DNA of 64,000 bases, from positions 1-64,000 of the forward strand of contig NZ_VWSF01000024.1 in NCBI RefSeq assembly GCF_008629685.1, in the 5' to 3' direction. The DNA is from Adhaeribacter rhizoryzae (GTDB taxonomy: Bacteria > Bacteroidota > Bacteroidia > Cytophagales > Hymenobacteraceae). Both the position numbers and the translations under genes were made by a program. Shown here in pieces: positions 8,464 through 17,486 of the stretch; the first letter of the stretch is position 1; each line of letters starts with the position of its first letter. The notes below the pieces were generated by a model. That model worked only from the letters and a program-made list of their open reading frames with translations. It was not told the DNA's origin and searched no databases.

Positions 8464-9183
8464 ATGACATTAATTAACAAATTATTCCGGTTTGCTTTTG
8501 CCTTTAGCTTAGGTTTGCTGGCAAGTACAGCCGCTGTGCAGGCCCAGGAAGCCAAGCCAGCTGCTGCCAAAGAATCTGCCGCCGATAAAGAAGCCGCTTA
8601 TACCCGCACCATTACCCAGCGGGCCGATAAAATTGTAAAATCCCTGAACCTGCCTGACGCAAATAAAACCACCAAGGTGCGGGATATTATTGTGCAGCAA
8701 TACCGCGACCTGAACGAGATTCACAGCGAGCGGGATGTTCAGGTAAAGGCTGCCAAAGCCAAAACCGGCGAAAACAAGCAAGTGGCCGAAGCCCAGGTAA
8801 AGAAAATTGAAGAAAAAGCAACGGGCCGCTTAGATAAACTGCATACCCAATATGTAGCTAAGTTAAGCAAGCAACTAAATGCAGCCCAGGTAGACCAGGT
8901 GAAAGATGGCATGACTTACGGCGTGCTGCCCATTACTTATAAAGGCTACTTGTCTATGTTACCTGATTTAACGGAGCCGCAAAAAGCTTTTATTATGACC
9001 AGCTTAATAGAAGCCCGGGAGAAAGCCATGGATGCGGAATCGTCGGAAAAAAAGCACGGCTGGTTTGGCAAGTACAAAGGCCGAATTAATAATTACCTCT
9101 CGGCGGCCGGCTACGACCTGAAAAAGGCAGGCGAAGAGTGGGATAAAAGAATTAAAGCCGAAGCAGCCGCTAAAGCAAAATAA
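8464..9183 (+). CDS. DUF3826 family secreted protein
   Basis: 239 aa from the ATG at 8464. A longer reading from a TTG at 8356 is possible but would bury the signal peptide, so the internal ATG is preferred. The signal peptide is MTLINKLFRFAFAFSLGL with cleavage near AAVQAQE. The mature part is highly charged and helical, with Lys/Ala/Glu runs, then the conserved block GYLSMLPDLTEPQKAFI and a closing HGWFGKYKGRINNYL segment, the features I associate with DUF3826. Such proteins often sit beside pectinase PULs in Bacteroidota; no activity is known to me. A terminator follows, so it is probably transcribed separately from susCD. Confidence 0.75.
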   Translation: MTLINKLFRFAFAFSLGLLASTAAVQAQEAKPAAAKESAADKEAAYTRTITQRADKIVKSLNLPDANKTTKVRDIIVQQYRDLNEIHSERDVQVKAAKAKTGENKQVAEAQVKKIEEKATGRLDKLHTQYVAKLSKQLNAAQVDQVKDGMTYGVLPITYKGYLSMLPDLTEPQKAFIMTSLIEAREKAMDAESSEKKHGWFGKYKGRINNYLSAAGYDLKKAGEEWDKRIKAEAAAKAK

Positions 9184-9204
9184 AAAATTTGGGTGGATAA
9201 AGAT

Positions 9205-9260
9205 GGGTGCCCTGAAACATTGAAAATCTGATTTTCTGGTATCTTGGGCACCCTCTTTTT
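9205..9260 (+). terminator. rho-independent terminator after DUF3826 gene
   Basis: GGGTGCCC (9205-9212) pairs perfectly with GGGCACCC (9246-9253), and an inner AAAATC/GATTTT helix extends the structure. TCTTTTT follows directly. It separates the DUF3826 gene from susC. Confidence 0.7.
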
Positions 9261-9443
9261 ACCTGCTTGACTCCTCTTACGGCAGCATTGATTTAATAAA
9301 GCTGCAATGCTACTTTTTTAAGTGGCAGCCTATCGCACAAAGTAATTTTATTCAGAAAACGCTTAGGGCAAGCCTAATTTGCTTTAAAGCACTGTATTCC
9401 GGAGTTATCTCACCACACATAAAAAATCACTAACTAAACTTCT

Positions 9444-12400
9444 ATGAAATCAGCGTTACCTGTTAAATTCCTGAGGAAGCAGTGGCACCAAAAGCTATTG
9501 TTGCCTTTGTGCTTACTATTAACCATGGTTACCGTGTTACAGGCCAAACCCGTGCGGGAAATTACCGGCCGGGTTACCGATGAAAAAGGCGGGGGCTTAC
9601 CAGGCGTTACCATTTTGGTAAAAGGTACCACCGTAGGAACTACCACCAATGCCGAGGGTGATTTTAGCTTAGCTACTCCCACCGAAACCGGTACGCTCAT
9701 TGTTTCTTTTGTGGGATTTATTACCAAAGAAGTTCCGCTGGGCAACACTACTAATTTTAATATTACTTTAGCTCCCGATGCCCGGGCTTTAGAAGAAGTT
9801 ATTGTAATTGGTTATGGCGCTACTACTACCAGAGGTGCTACTACGGGTGCGGTAGATAATATTAAAGCCGCCGAAATTGAAGATTTGCCATTAGGTAACC
9901 TGGGGGCAGCTTTAGCCGGCCGGGTACTGGGTTTAGGCGTAAGTGGCGGTACCGAGCGCCCCGGATCGCAGGCCCAATTAACCGTACGGAACCCGGTTTC
10001 TTTCTCTACGGCAGCCAATAACAGCCCTTTATATGTTATCGACGATGTCATCCAGGTAAATTCCCAAGGTGTTCCGGACCCAACGCTTTTTAACACCCTC
10101 GATCCTTCGGAAGTAGAGAATATTACCATTCTAAAAGATGCGGCGGCGGCTATGTATGGTTCCAGAGCCGCCAACGGAGTAATAATTGTAACCACCAAAC
10201 GGGGCAAAGAAGGTCCGCCCAAAATAAGCTACAGCGGCTCTTACGCCGTAAACGATGAAGCCTATCGTACCAAAATGTTAAGCGCTTACGACGCAGGCCG
10301 CTACATTAATATTATGAACGGGCCCAACGGCGCTAACCGGAGTGTTTCGGATAACCGTTACTTTTTCGGCGACGATGAATTAGAGCATTTTAAAACCATT
10401 AATCACGATTGGTTAGAGGAAGCCTGGAAAGCTTCTTACAACATGCGCCATACTTTAAACGTGAGTGGCGGCGCGAATAAATCAACTTATTTTGCGAACG
10501 TAGCTTATTTCACGCAGAACGGAAATTTAGGCAAGCTTGATTACAGTAAGTGGACTTACCGGGCCGGGGCCGATGTAAATGTAATGGCGGGTATGAAAGT
10601 AGGTTTACAGGTGGCCGGTAATTTTCAGAATTCCCTAAGTATAAACAGTAAAATTGGTGGGGAGAATGCCGAGAACGATTACCGCAATTTATTAAAATCT
10701 CCCCGCTACGTGCCCATGTACATCGATGGTTTGCCCGTGCGACTACCTGGCAGCGGCACCAATTCCATCTCGGCTTATCACTTTTTCGAACTCGATAAAG
10801 GCAATAATTATATAGATAATGACAACAAGGGCACGCAAATAAACCTGTATGCCGAATACGAATTTCCTTTTATTAAAGGCTTAAAAGCCAGAGCCTCTTA
10901 TGCCAGAAACATGAGCTCGGGCAGAAGCGCCAGAATTGGCGGCCAATATTATTTGTATGCCTTTACCAAAACCGGCAGCCGCGGCCATATTTATGAAGGC
11001 GCTACCGATCCGGTTGCCACTAAATTTACCAACGACAACCGCGTTCGTTTTGCCAACGACAATGCTTTATCAACCCAGGCTAACTTTTCCTTAAATTATA
11101 ACCAGCAGTTTGGTAAGCACTCGGTAGGTGGCTTTTTTACTGTTGAACGCGGCGAAGCCGAATCATCGATGGAAGAAGTTTGGAAAGAAGACCCGGTTTT
11201 AGCAACCAACGGTCAGTTTAACACCGCTTTTGGCGCTATCGATGGCCGGACTTTTGGATACGAAACCGGGACTTTAGGCTATATCGCCCGCGCCAACTAT
11301 AACTACTCCGAAAAATATTTAGTAGACTTTATGTTCCGGAGCGATGCCTCTACTAAGTTTTCCCCCGAAAACTATTGGGGTAAATTTTACTCCTTAGGTA
11401 CCGGCTGGGTAATTTCCCAGGAAAATTTCTTTAATCCTTCTATTGTTAATCTGCTCAAAATCCGGTACTCGGTAGGTTTATTGGGTAAAGACGATACCCA
11501 GTTGTGGGGCTGGCGCCAACGGTATACTTTCCAGGGTGGCAAAGCGCCGGTTTGGGGCGATAATACTGCTAAAGGCACCGGCATTAAAATGGAGGCATCG
11601 CCTAACCCGGATGGAACCTGGAGCGATGAGTTAAAACAAAACGTGGGGATAGATGCCCGCTTCTTAGATTCCCGGCTTTCTACTACCCTCGAAGGATTTT
11701 ACAACAAGCAAACCAATATGCTTTTAGTAAGATCTGCCAATGTGCCCGTTACGGTGGGTGGTACCGTTGCCCCGCAAAATTTTGGCGCCGCTGATCTGTT
11801 TGGTTATGAAGTAAGCGTAGGTTGGGATGATAAAATTTCCCAGGACTTCCGGTACGGCATAGAAGGCCGATTTAGCTGGTACGATAATAAAGTTATCAAA
11901 CATAACTTCAACGAAAACGATCTGTTGTACCCTTGGAAAACACCGCGTCCGGGCCAGTCTTCTGATAATGGCGTATGGGGCTACGATTATTTAGGCATGT
12001 TCCGCACGCAGGAAGATGTAGATGCTTATGTAGAGCAATATAATATTACCCAGGTTTTTGATCAAACTGCGGCTAATTTAAAACCCGGCATGTTATCTTA
12101 CCGCGATGTAAGAGGTGCCTTACAAGCTGATGGTACATTTGCCGGTCCGGACGGAATTATTAATGATAATGACCAAATACAATTAGCCAAGCGGGCTTCT
12201 AACCATTACGGTTTTGGGGTAACCTTAAGAGCGGGCTACAGAGGTTTAAGTTTTGATGCGGTAATTGGCGGCTCTTTTGGCGGCTGGTCCGAAATTGAAT
12301 CCAGAAGCCGCATGGAAGGCGATATTAGTAACTCTTTTCAAAACGTGCCCGCTTACTGGAACAATATCTACGATCCGGTTCTCAACCCCGGTGGCAACAT

Positions 12401-12674
12401 GCCTAATCCGTTTTATACCGCAATCAGCACTACGCCAACTTCCACGTTCTGGCGGGTAAGTGCCTTCCGGATGCGCATGGGTAACTTTAACATTAATTAT
12501 ACTTTACCTAAAAAATTGGTAAATGCCATGCGCATATCTAATGCGCGGGTTGTCTTAACCAGTATTAACCCGCTTAATTTTTACAATCCTTTTACTTACC
12601 GCTATACCGAAGGTGGTTGGGAAGATTATCCAACTTTAAGAACTTTCTCTTTAGGCGTTAATCTTACATTATAA
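9444..12674 (+). CDS. SusC/RagA-type TonB-dependent outer-membrane transporter
   Basis: 1076 aa, typical for SusC. A signal peptide (hydrophobic core LLLPLCLLLTMVTVL) is followed by a carboxypeptidase-regulatory-like domain (ITGRVTDEKGGGLPGVTI, ~40-120), the TonB-box region EEVIVIGYG (~128-136), a plug domain with LYVIDDVIQVN and ENITILKDAAAAMYG, and a long beta-barrel ending in aromatic/hydrophobic residues (TFSLGVNLTL). It imports oligosaccharides into the periplasm together with the SusD encoded 39 bp downstream. CACCAC lies 24 bases before the ATG. It heads the pectin PUL. Confidence 0.96.
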   Translation: MKSALPVKFLRKQWHQKLLLPLCLLLTMVTVLQAKPVREITGRVTDEKGGGLPGVTILVKGTTVGTTTNAEGDFSLATPTETGTLIVSFVGFITKEVPLGNTTNFNITLAPDARALEEVIVIGYGATTTRGATTGAVDNIKAAEIEDLPLGNLGAALAGRVLGLGVSGGTERPGSQAQLTVRNPVSFSTAANNSPLYVIDDVIQVNSQGVPDPTLFNTLDPSEVENITILKDAAAAMYGSRAANGVIIVTTKRGKEGPPKISYSGSYAVNDEAYRTKMLSAYDAGRYINIMNGPNGANRSVSDNRYFFGDDELEHFKTINHDWLEEAWKASYNMRHTLNVSGGANKSTYFANVAYFTQNGNLGKLDYSKWTYRAGADVNVMAGMKVGLQVAGNFQNSLSINSKIGGENAENDYRNLLKSPRYVPMYIDGLPVRLPGSGTNSISAYHFFELDKGNNYIDNDNKGTQINLYAEYEFPFIKGLKARASYARNMSSGRSARIGGQYYLYAFTKTGSRGHIYEGATDPVATKFTNDNRVRFANDNALSTQANFSLNYNQQFGKHSVGGFFTVERGEAESSMEEVWKEDPVLATNGQFNTAFGAIDGRTFGYETGTLGYIARANYNYSEKYLVDFMFRSDASTKFSPENYWGKFYSLGTGWVISQENFFNPSIVNLLKIRYSVGLLGKDDTQLWGWRQRYTFQGGKAPVWGDNTAKGTGIKMEASPNPDGTWSDELKQNVGIDARFLDSRLSTTLEGFYNKQTNMLLVRSANVPVTVGGTVAPQNFGAADLFGYEVSVGWDDKISQDFRYGIEGRFSWYDNKVIKHNFNENDLLYPWKTPRPGQSSDNGVWGYDYLGMFRTQEDVDAYVEQYNITQVFDQTAANLKPGMLSYRDVRGALQADGTFAGPDGIINDNDQIQLAKRASNHYGFGVTLRAGYRGLSFDAVIGGSFGGWSEIESRSRMEGDISNSFQNVPAYWNNIYDPVLNPGGNMPNPFYTAISTTPTSTFWRVSAFRMRMGNFNINYTLPKKLVNAMRISNARVVLTSINPLNFYNPFTYRYTEGGWEDYPTLRTFSLGVNLTL

Positions 12675-12713
12675 GCATAGAAACAGGTATTAGGAAAATA
12701 ATTTAGAAGAATC

Positions 12714-14750
12714 ATGAATAAAAATATATTAACATGGCTATTGGCTTCCCTGATGCTGGTAGTTACCAGTTGTAACGATGATTTCTTAGAAGAGAAAGGC
12801 GATTTAACCGGCATCAACGAAGATGTTTTCAAAGATGCCGTAATGGCCCAGGCCTACGTAGATTACATTTATTTTCTCTTTCAACCCGATAATAACGGCC
12901 AGCCATTCATTCACAACCAAACGGGCGTAAGAGGTCAGTTTACCGATGATTTTACCCAAACCACCGAAGAGCTGGGCGGCGAAAGCGAATGGAACAAAAC
13001 CTGGGCCGTAATAGGCAATAACCAGAACCACGCCCTGCAATATTTTGGCGAGCGGGTGCCGGTTGGTGGTGCGCAAAACAACACCTGGACCCGGATAAGA
13101 CAAATGAATGTTTTTCTGGATCAGATAGATCAGCATGGTTTACCCGAAGATGTTAGAACCCGGCTAAAAGGGCAAGTTTTGTTTTGGCGGGCTTTTCAAT
13201 ATTTCGAATTGCTGCGGCTTTATGGCGGCGTACCGTTGGTGTTATCGGCACAGAATCCGATTGTAGCCGAAGGTGATAACGTCAACGCCTTGCCCCGGAA
13301 TAAATCTTCTGAAACGCTGGAGCAAATAGTAAAAGATTTAGACGATGCTAAAAGTATGCTGCCGGGTAAATGGGCGGCTTCCGATTGGGGTCGGATTACC
13401 AGCGGCGCAGCAGCGGCTTTTAAAGGTCGGGTGTTGTTAACATGGGCCAGCCCGGTATTTAACCGCAACGACGACCGGGCCCGCTGGGAAAGAGCTTACA
13501 CCGCCAACAAAGAAGCAAAAGCTTTATTAGAAGAGAACGGATTTGGCTTGTATAAAGCCGGCAATTTGGCCAATGCGCAAGCCTGGGAAAATATGTTTTT
13601 TGCCCAAACCAATAATCCCGAAGCCGTTATTGTTTACAATTATAATAACGTAACTTCTGACCAAACCAGAAGAAACAGCGGTCATGAGCAAGCAGCGCGG
13701 TCGCGGGAGTTGCTGGGTGGTGGTTCTATTTCGCCCACCAAGCAGATGGTAGATGCCTTCCCGATGAAAGACGGCAAAATGAAAGACGATCCGACCTCGG
13801 CATATGCTTACGACGAAAAGAAATTTTACAAAAATCGTGATCCGCGTTTCTACAAAACCTTTGTGTATAACGGTGCTTTATGGCCGTATAGCGGCAACCC
13901 TAATTTCCGCCAGTGGACTTATTCCTGGTTCAGCAACCAGAACCAGGCTACTAAAGTAGAACCGGACCGTTATACCGAAACCAATGCCAACAGTTCTGGT
14001 ATTTACCTGCGCAAAGCCACGAATCCAGGGGCGAATAATTCCTCCGGCAATTTCATGATTAGCACTACCGATTACATGGAAATGCGTTTTGCCGAAGTAA
14101 TATTGAACTTAGCCGAATCGGCGATTGGCGCTGATAAACTCGCCGAAGGTTTAGAAGGAATCATCGCAATCAGAGAGCGGGCCGGCATTGAGAATCTGGA
14201 TGGTTCGTATGGTTTAAGCGGTTCTTTGGGCGACCGGGATAAAATGTTTGCTGCCGTACTGAACGAAAGAAAAGTGGAGCTGGCCTACGAAGGTAAACGC
14301 TTCTGGGATTTAAAGCGCTGGATGCTTTTTGATCGTAATCCGGAAGTAAATACCCTGGATCGTTTAGGTATGCAGCCATTAAACGGCACCCGCCGCACCG
14401 GCTATTGGATTTACGTTAAAAATACCAACGGCAATCCGTATGTAGGTTCTACTAATCCTTTGGTTAGAGCCAATAATGGTACAGTTCCGGTTATTGAACG
14501 CCAGCCTGTTACCTATCCAGATGGTATTACTGATTACGATGCGTATTTAGATTACCTGTACGACAATCATTTTGTAGTAAAAGAACGCGATAATTTAGAC
14601 CCCACTAACAACAACTGGAAGTTTACCTGGTATAACGAATATTATTTCTTCGGCTTACATCAGAATATATTATCTGCCTCTCCGCATATTGAGCAAACGC
14701 AAGGCTGGCCTGGCCTTACTGGTCAGGGTACTTTTGACCCGTTGCAATAG
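12714..14750 (+). CDS. SusD/RagB-family surface glycan-binding lipoprotein
   Basis: 678 aa, longer than the usual ~500-600. The lipoprotein signal ends LMLVVTSC, with the lipidated cysteine followed by NDDFLEEKGDL, a classic SusD start. The TPR-rich helical body is evident (RLKGQVLFWRAFQYFELLRLYGGVP), as is the C-terminal AYEGKRFWDLKRWMLF motif. It partners the SusC immediately upstream to capture glycan at the cell surface. The extra length lies mainly in the C-terminal third (about residues 540-670), which could shape a specific binding site. A terminator follows the stop, closing the susCD transcript. Confidence 0.95.
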   Translation: MNKNILTWLLASLMLVVTSCNDDFLEEKGDLTGINEDVFKDAVMAQAYVDYIYFLFQPDNNGQPFIHNQTGVRGQFTDDFTQTTEELGGESEWNKTWAVIGNNQNHALQYFGERVPVGGAQNNTWTRIRQMNVFLDQIDQHGLPEDVRTRLKGQVLFWRAFQYFELLRLYGGVPLVLSAQNPIVAEGDNVNALPRNKSSETLEQIVKDLDDAKSMLPGKWAASDWGRITSGAAAAFKGRVLLTWASPVFNRNDDRARWERAYTANKEAKALLEENGFGLYKAGNLANAQAWENMFFAQTNNPEAVIVYNYNNVTSDQTRRNSGHEQAARSRELLGGGSISPTKQMVDAFPMKDGKMKDDPTSAYAYDEKKFYKNRDPRFYKTFVYNGALWPYSGNPNFRQWTYSWFSNQNQATKVEPDRYTETNANSSGIYLRKATNPGANNSSGNFMISTTDYMEMRFAEVILNLAESAIGADKLAEGLEGIIAIRERAGIENLDGSYGLSGSLGDRDKMFAAVLNERKVELAYEGKRFWDLKRWMLFDRNPEVNTLDRLGMQPLNGTRRTGYWIYVKNTNGNPYVGSTNPLVRANNGTVPVIERQPVTYPDGITDYDAYLDYLYDNHFVVKERDNLDPTNNNWKFTWYNEYYFFGLHQNILSASPHIEQTQGWPGLTGQGTFDPLQ

Positions 14751-14809
14751 CATCAGCCTCAGGAAACTGGTTTGCACCAGAATTTGAATCAATATTTGTA
14801 ATTTAAACG

Positions 14810-14842
14810 AAAGGGGGATGTTTAATATCCCCTTTTTTATTT
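14810..14842 (+). terminator. rho-independent terminator after SusD gene
   Basis: AAAGGGGGAT pairs with ATATCCCCTTTT around a short loop (TTTA), followed by TTTTTTATTTT. A strong GC stem with a T tract 60 bp past the SusD stop. Confidence 0.75.
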
Positions 14843-14963
14843 TAACATAATCCAGTTTGGAATACTCCAAAAGCAATTTTGCTTTCATGAATATTATTCC
14901 GCAACAGCTAAAATATATCATTATCAAATGAATACTGCGCTTTTAAATAAAATAAAGACTGTA

Positions 14964-15061
14964 CCACCCATCGCAGTCATCCTGCAGAATTCGAAGAATT
15001 CCAAAAGAATCTAATTAGCTACTTGCTAATAAGATTATTCCGGAATGACCGCGATGGGTGG
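14964..15061. repeat. 98-bp palindromic intergenic element
   Basis: The ends pair as CCACCCATCGC / GCGATGGGTGG, followed inward by GTCAT / ATGAC. The centre contains a further hairpin, AATCTAATTAGC against GCTAATAAGATT. The GTCATTC/GAATGAC core is shared with the palindromes at 37320, 40875 and 57942, although the outer stem differs in sequence. Confidence 0.65.
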
Positions 15062-15149
15062 ATATTTGCTTGTAATTATTTTATTGTTTTTAAAACCGAA
15101 TTCATATCTAATATGGGTAAGAACCAAGGTTTAGATAACGCACCTTTTT

Positions 15150-15185
15150 TATGTAGGAGTAAACTGATTGGTTTACTGCTACATA
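15150..15185. repeat. short hairpin with 15-bp arms
   Basis: TATGTAGGAGTAAAC (15150-15164) and GTTTACTGCTACATA (15171-15185) pair at 14 of 15 positions with a 6-base loop. No T run follows, so it is not an obvious terminator. Function unknown. Confidence 0.5.
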
Positions 15186-15565
15186 GGTTTATTTTGCCTG
15201 ATGCGAATGGGGGAAATTATTTGACCTAAACAAAGATTATAGCTGATTAAAAACCACACTTTCAGACCAAAAGAATAAGCCAATATTCAACCAAAACAAA
15301 ATAGCAGATTAGGTAATATTTTATTTATAATTGAATGATTATTTTATTAATGAATAAATTTACTTAATTTGGTAACTACTTTTTCAGGGGTATAAAATCC
15401 CGTTTGGGCTAGATTTGGTCGGGTTTAAGCCGGTTCTGGTTGGTTTACCTGATTAAATAGAAGAAATTTAGAGTAAAGAATTAATTCAGATAAAGATTTT
15501 TAGTTTGAATCTGCTCTGAAAGCTCGGTTTAGATATTAAACCTAAATATTTTAAATAATCAGGTA

Positions 15566-17239
15566 ATGAAAAAAACAATATTCCCTTTCTTGGTTTCGGC
15601 AGCAATGCTTTCGGTAGCAAAACCGGCGTTTGCACAATACCCCGATGTGCCTAAAGACGTGCAGCAAGCCAGCAATGCCATGATGAAAGAGGCCGAACGA
15701 AAATCGGATGAGGCCTGGGCCAAAGCGCTGCCGATTGTGGAAGCCGAGGCCAAACAAGGCAAACCTTATATTCCGTGGGCCGCCCGCCCAACCGATTTGC
15801 CGCAGGCCGAAATTCCGGCTTTCCCGGGAGCTGAAGGGGGCGGTGCTTTCTCATTCGGTGGTCGTGGGGGTAAAGTAATTGTAGTTACCAGCCTGGAAGA
15901 TAGCGGACCGGGAACCTTGCGCGAAGCCTGCGAACAAGGTGGCGCCCGTATTATTGTTTTTAACGTAGCCGGTATTATTAAATTAAAAAGTCCATTAATC
16001 GTTCGGGCACCTTATATTACCATTGCTGGCCAAACGGCTCCCGGTGACGGTATTTGCGTAGCCGGCGAATCTTTCTGGATTAACACCCACGACGTGGTAA
16101 TCCGGTACATGCGTTTCCGGCGCGGTGAAACCAATGTGGGCCGCCGCGACGATGCAATTGGCGGCAACCCGGTGGGCAATATTATGATCGACCACGTATC
16201 GGCCAGCTGGGGCTTGGACGAAAACATGTCGATGTACCGCCACATGTTTAATCCCGGCGACGGCACCAAAGAACAGAAGCTGCCCACCGTAAATATTACG
16301 ATTCAGAATTCTATTTTCTCCGAAGCCCTCGATACTTGGAACCACGCTTTCGGCAGCACCCTGGGCGGTGAGAATTGTACCTTTATCCGGAATATGTGGG
16401 CGAATAATGCCGGCCGCAATCCATCCATCGGCTGGAATGGCATTTTCAACTTTGTGAATAATGTGGTATTTAACTGGGTACACCGTTCTACCGATGGCGG
16501 CGATTACACGGCACTGTATAATATTATCAATAATTATTACAAACCCGGTCCCCTAACCCCTAAAAACACACCCATTGGCCACCGCATTTTAAAACCAGAA
16601 TCGGGCCGCAGTAAATTGGGGTATTTGGTTTTTGGCCGCGCTTACGTAAACGGCAATATTGTAGAAGGCAGCGAAAAAGTAATCCGCAACAACTGGGACG
16701 GCGGCGTGCAGGTAGAAGACGAACCAAATGCCGGTAAGTACACCGACAATATGCGCTCGAACAAACCTTTCCCGATGGCCCCAATAAATATTATGCCTAC
16801 CCAGGAAGCTTACAACTACGTGCTGGCCAACGCCGGCGCTACTTTACCCAAACGTGATGCCGTGGATGCCCGCGTGGTAGAGCAGGTACGCACCGGTGAA
16901 ATCAAATACAACAAAAACGTGAAGGTCCCCGAAACGCAGTTCAAGCACCGCCGCTTACCCATCGATTCTTACAAAGGCGGCATTATCACCGATATCAGCC
17001 AGGTAGGCGGTTATCCTACTTATAAAGGTAAACCTCACAAAGATTCGGACAACGATGGCATGCCCGACGATTGGGAAAAGAAATATAAGCTGGATCCCAA
17101 AAATCCGGCCGATGCGGTGGCAGACCTGAATGGCGATGGCTATACCAACATCGAGAAATATATCCACAGCATCGACCCAACTAAAAAAGTAGACTGGAAA
17201 GACCCGAAAAATAATACCGATACTTTTGCCCGCAATTAA
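15566..17239 (+). CDS. secreted pectate lyase, PL1-like, with C-terminal Ca-binding repeat
   Basis: 557 aa. The signal peptide ends near KPAFAQ. The catalytic part is a right-handed parallel beta-helix of the pectate lyase superfamily: AFPGAEGGGAFSFGGRGGKV (~90-110), then DSGPGTLREACEQ, IIVFNVAGIIKL, and a block with RYMRFRRGE and DDAIGG followed by IDHVSASWG, the PL1 arrangement of Ca2+ ligands and catalytic arginines. The last ~75 residues carry DSDNDGMPDDWEKKY and DLNGDGYTNIEKYI, an EF-hand/thrombospondin-3-like calcium repeat common in Bacteroidota PL1 enzymes. It should cleave polygalacturonate by beta-elimination. It is highly similar to the next gene product and probably arose by tandem duplication. 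Confidence 0.9.
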   Translation: MKKTIFPFLVSAAMLSVAKPAFAQYPDVPKDVQQASNAMMKEAERKSDEAWAKALPIVEAEAKQGKPYIPWAARPTDLPQAEIPAFPGAEGGGAFSFGGRGGKVIVVTSLEDSGPGTLREACEQGGARIIVFNVAGIIKLKSPLIVRAPYITIAGQTAPGDGICVAGESFWINTHDVVIRYMRFRRGETNVGRRDDAIGGNPVGNIMIDHVSASWGLDENMSMYRHMFNPGDGTKEQKLPTVNITIQNSIFSEALDTWNHAFGSTLGGENCTFIRNMWANNAGRNPSIGWNGIFNFVNNVVFNWVHRSTDGGDYTALYNIINNYYKPGPLTPKNTPIGHRILKPESGRSKLGYLVFGRAYVNGNIVEGSEKVIRNNWDGGVQVEDEPNAGKYTDNMRSNKPFPMAPINIMPTQEAYNYVLANAGATLPKRDAVDARVVEQVRTGEIKYNKNVKVPETQFKHRRLPIDSYKGGIITDISQVGGYPTYKGKPHKDSDNDGMPDDWEKKYKLDPKNPADAVADLNGDGYTNIEKYIHSIDPTKKVDWKDPKNNTDTFARN

Positions 17240-17264
17240 AAAAGATAATTGCAACGTTTTGGAA

Positions 17265-17298
17265 AAGTCCCCCTTTGGAGGGGGTAGGGGGAGGACTT
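17265..17298. repeat. G/C-run dispersed repeat after first pectate lyase gene
   Basis: AAGTCCCCCTTTGGAG followed by a G-rich arm ending GGACTT: a short imperfect palindrome of a kind widespread in Bacteroidota intergenic DNA. The same sequence, split by an insertion, follows the paralogous pectate lyase gene at 19176-19189 and 19325-19349. Confidence 0.6.
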
Positions 17299-17486
17299 AA
17301 AAATTTAAACGAAAGTCCTGATAAATATTGGAAACCTGCTCCCGGAAATATAAAAACTGATTACCAGGAGCAGGCATTTAAACTTTACCATTACCAATTT
17401 ACACCCGGCCATCTTAATTCTGTTACTGCCATTCAGGACTAAGTGTAAGGCCGGTCTCCACCACAAAAATTAAAATACAAGGTAAA

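Larger units (their letters stand above)
14751..15565. other. 815-bp gene-free stretch between SusD and pectate lyase genes
   Basis: It contains a terminator (14810-14842), a 98-bp palindromic repeat (14964-15061), a second perfect-looking hairpin (15150-15185), and an AT-rich zone (about 15300-15380) likely to hold the promoter of the pectate lyase gene; TTAATTTGG near 15363 is only an imperfect -7 box. The small open frames here lie over the repeats and look non-coding. Confidence 0.6.

Noticed and set aside
14670-14927. 85-aa antisense open frame over the SusD 3' end
   Set aside because: It spans the SusD terminator and overlaps the coding strand of SusD; no family features.
15023-15229. 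68-aa open frame between SusD and pectate lyase genes
   Set aside because: It lies over the 14964-15061 palindrome and the 15150-15185 hairpin, has no recognisable domain and no leader; likely non-coding.
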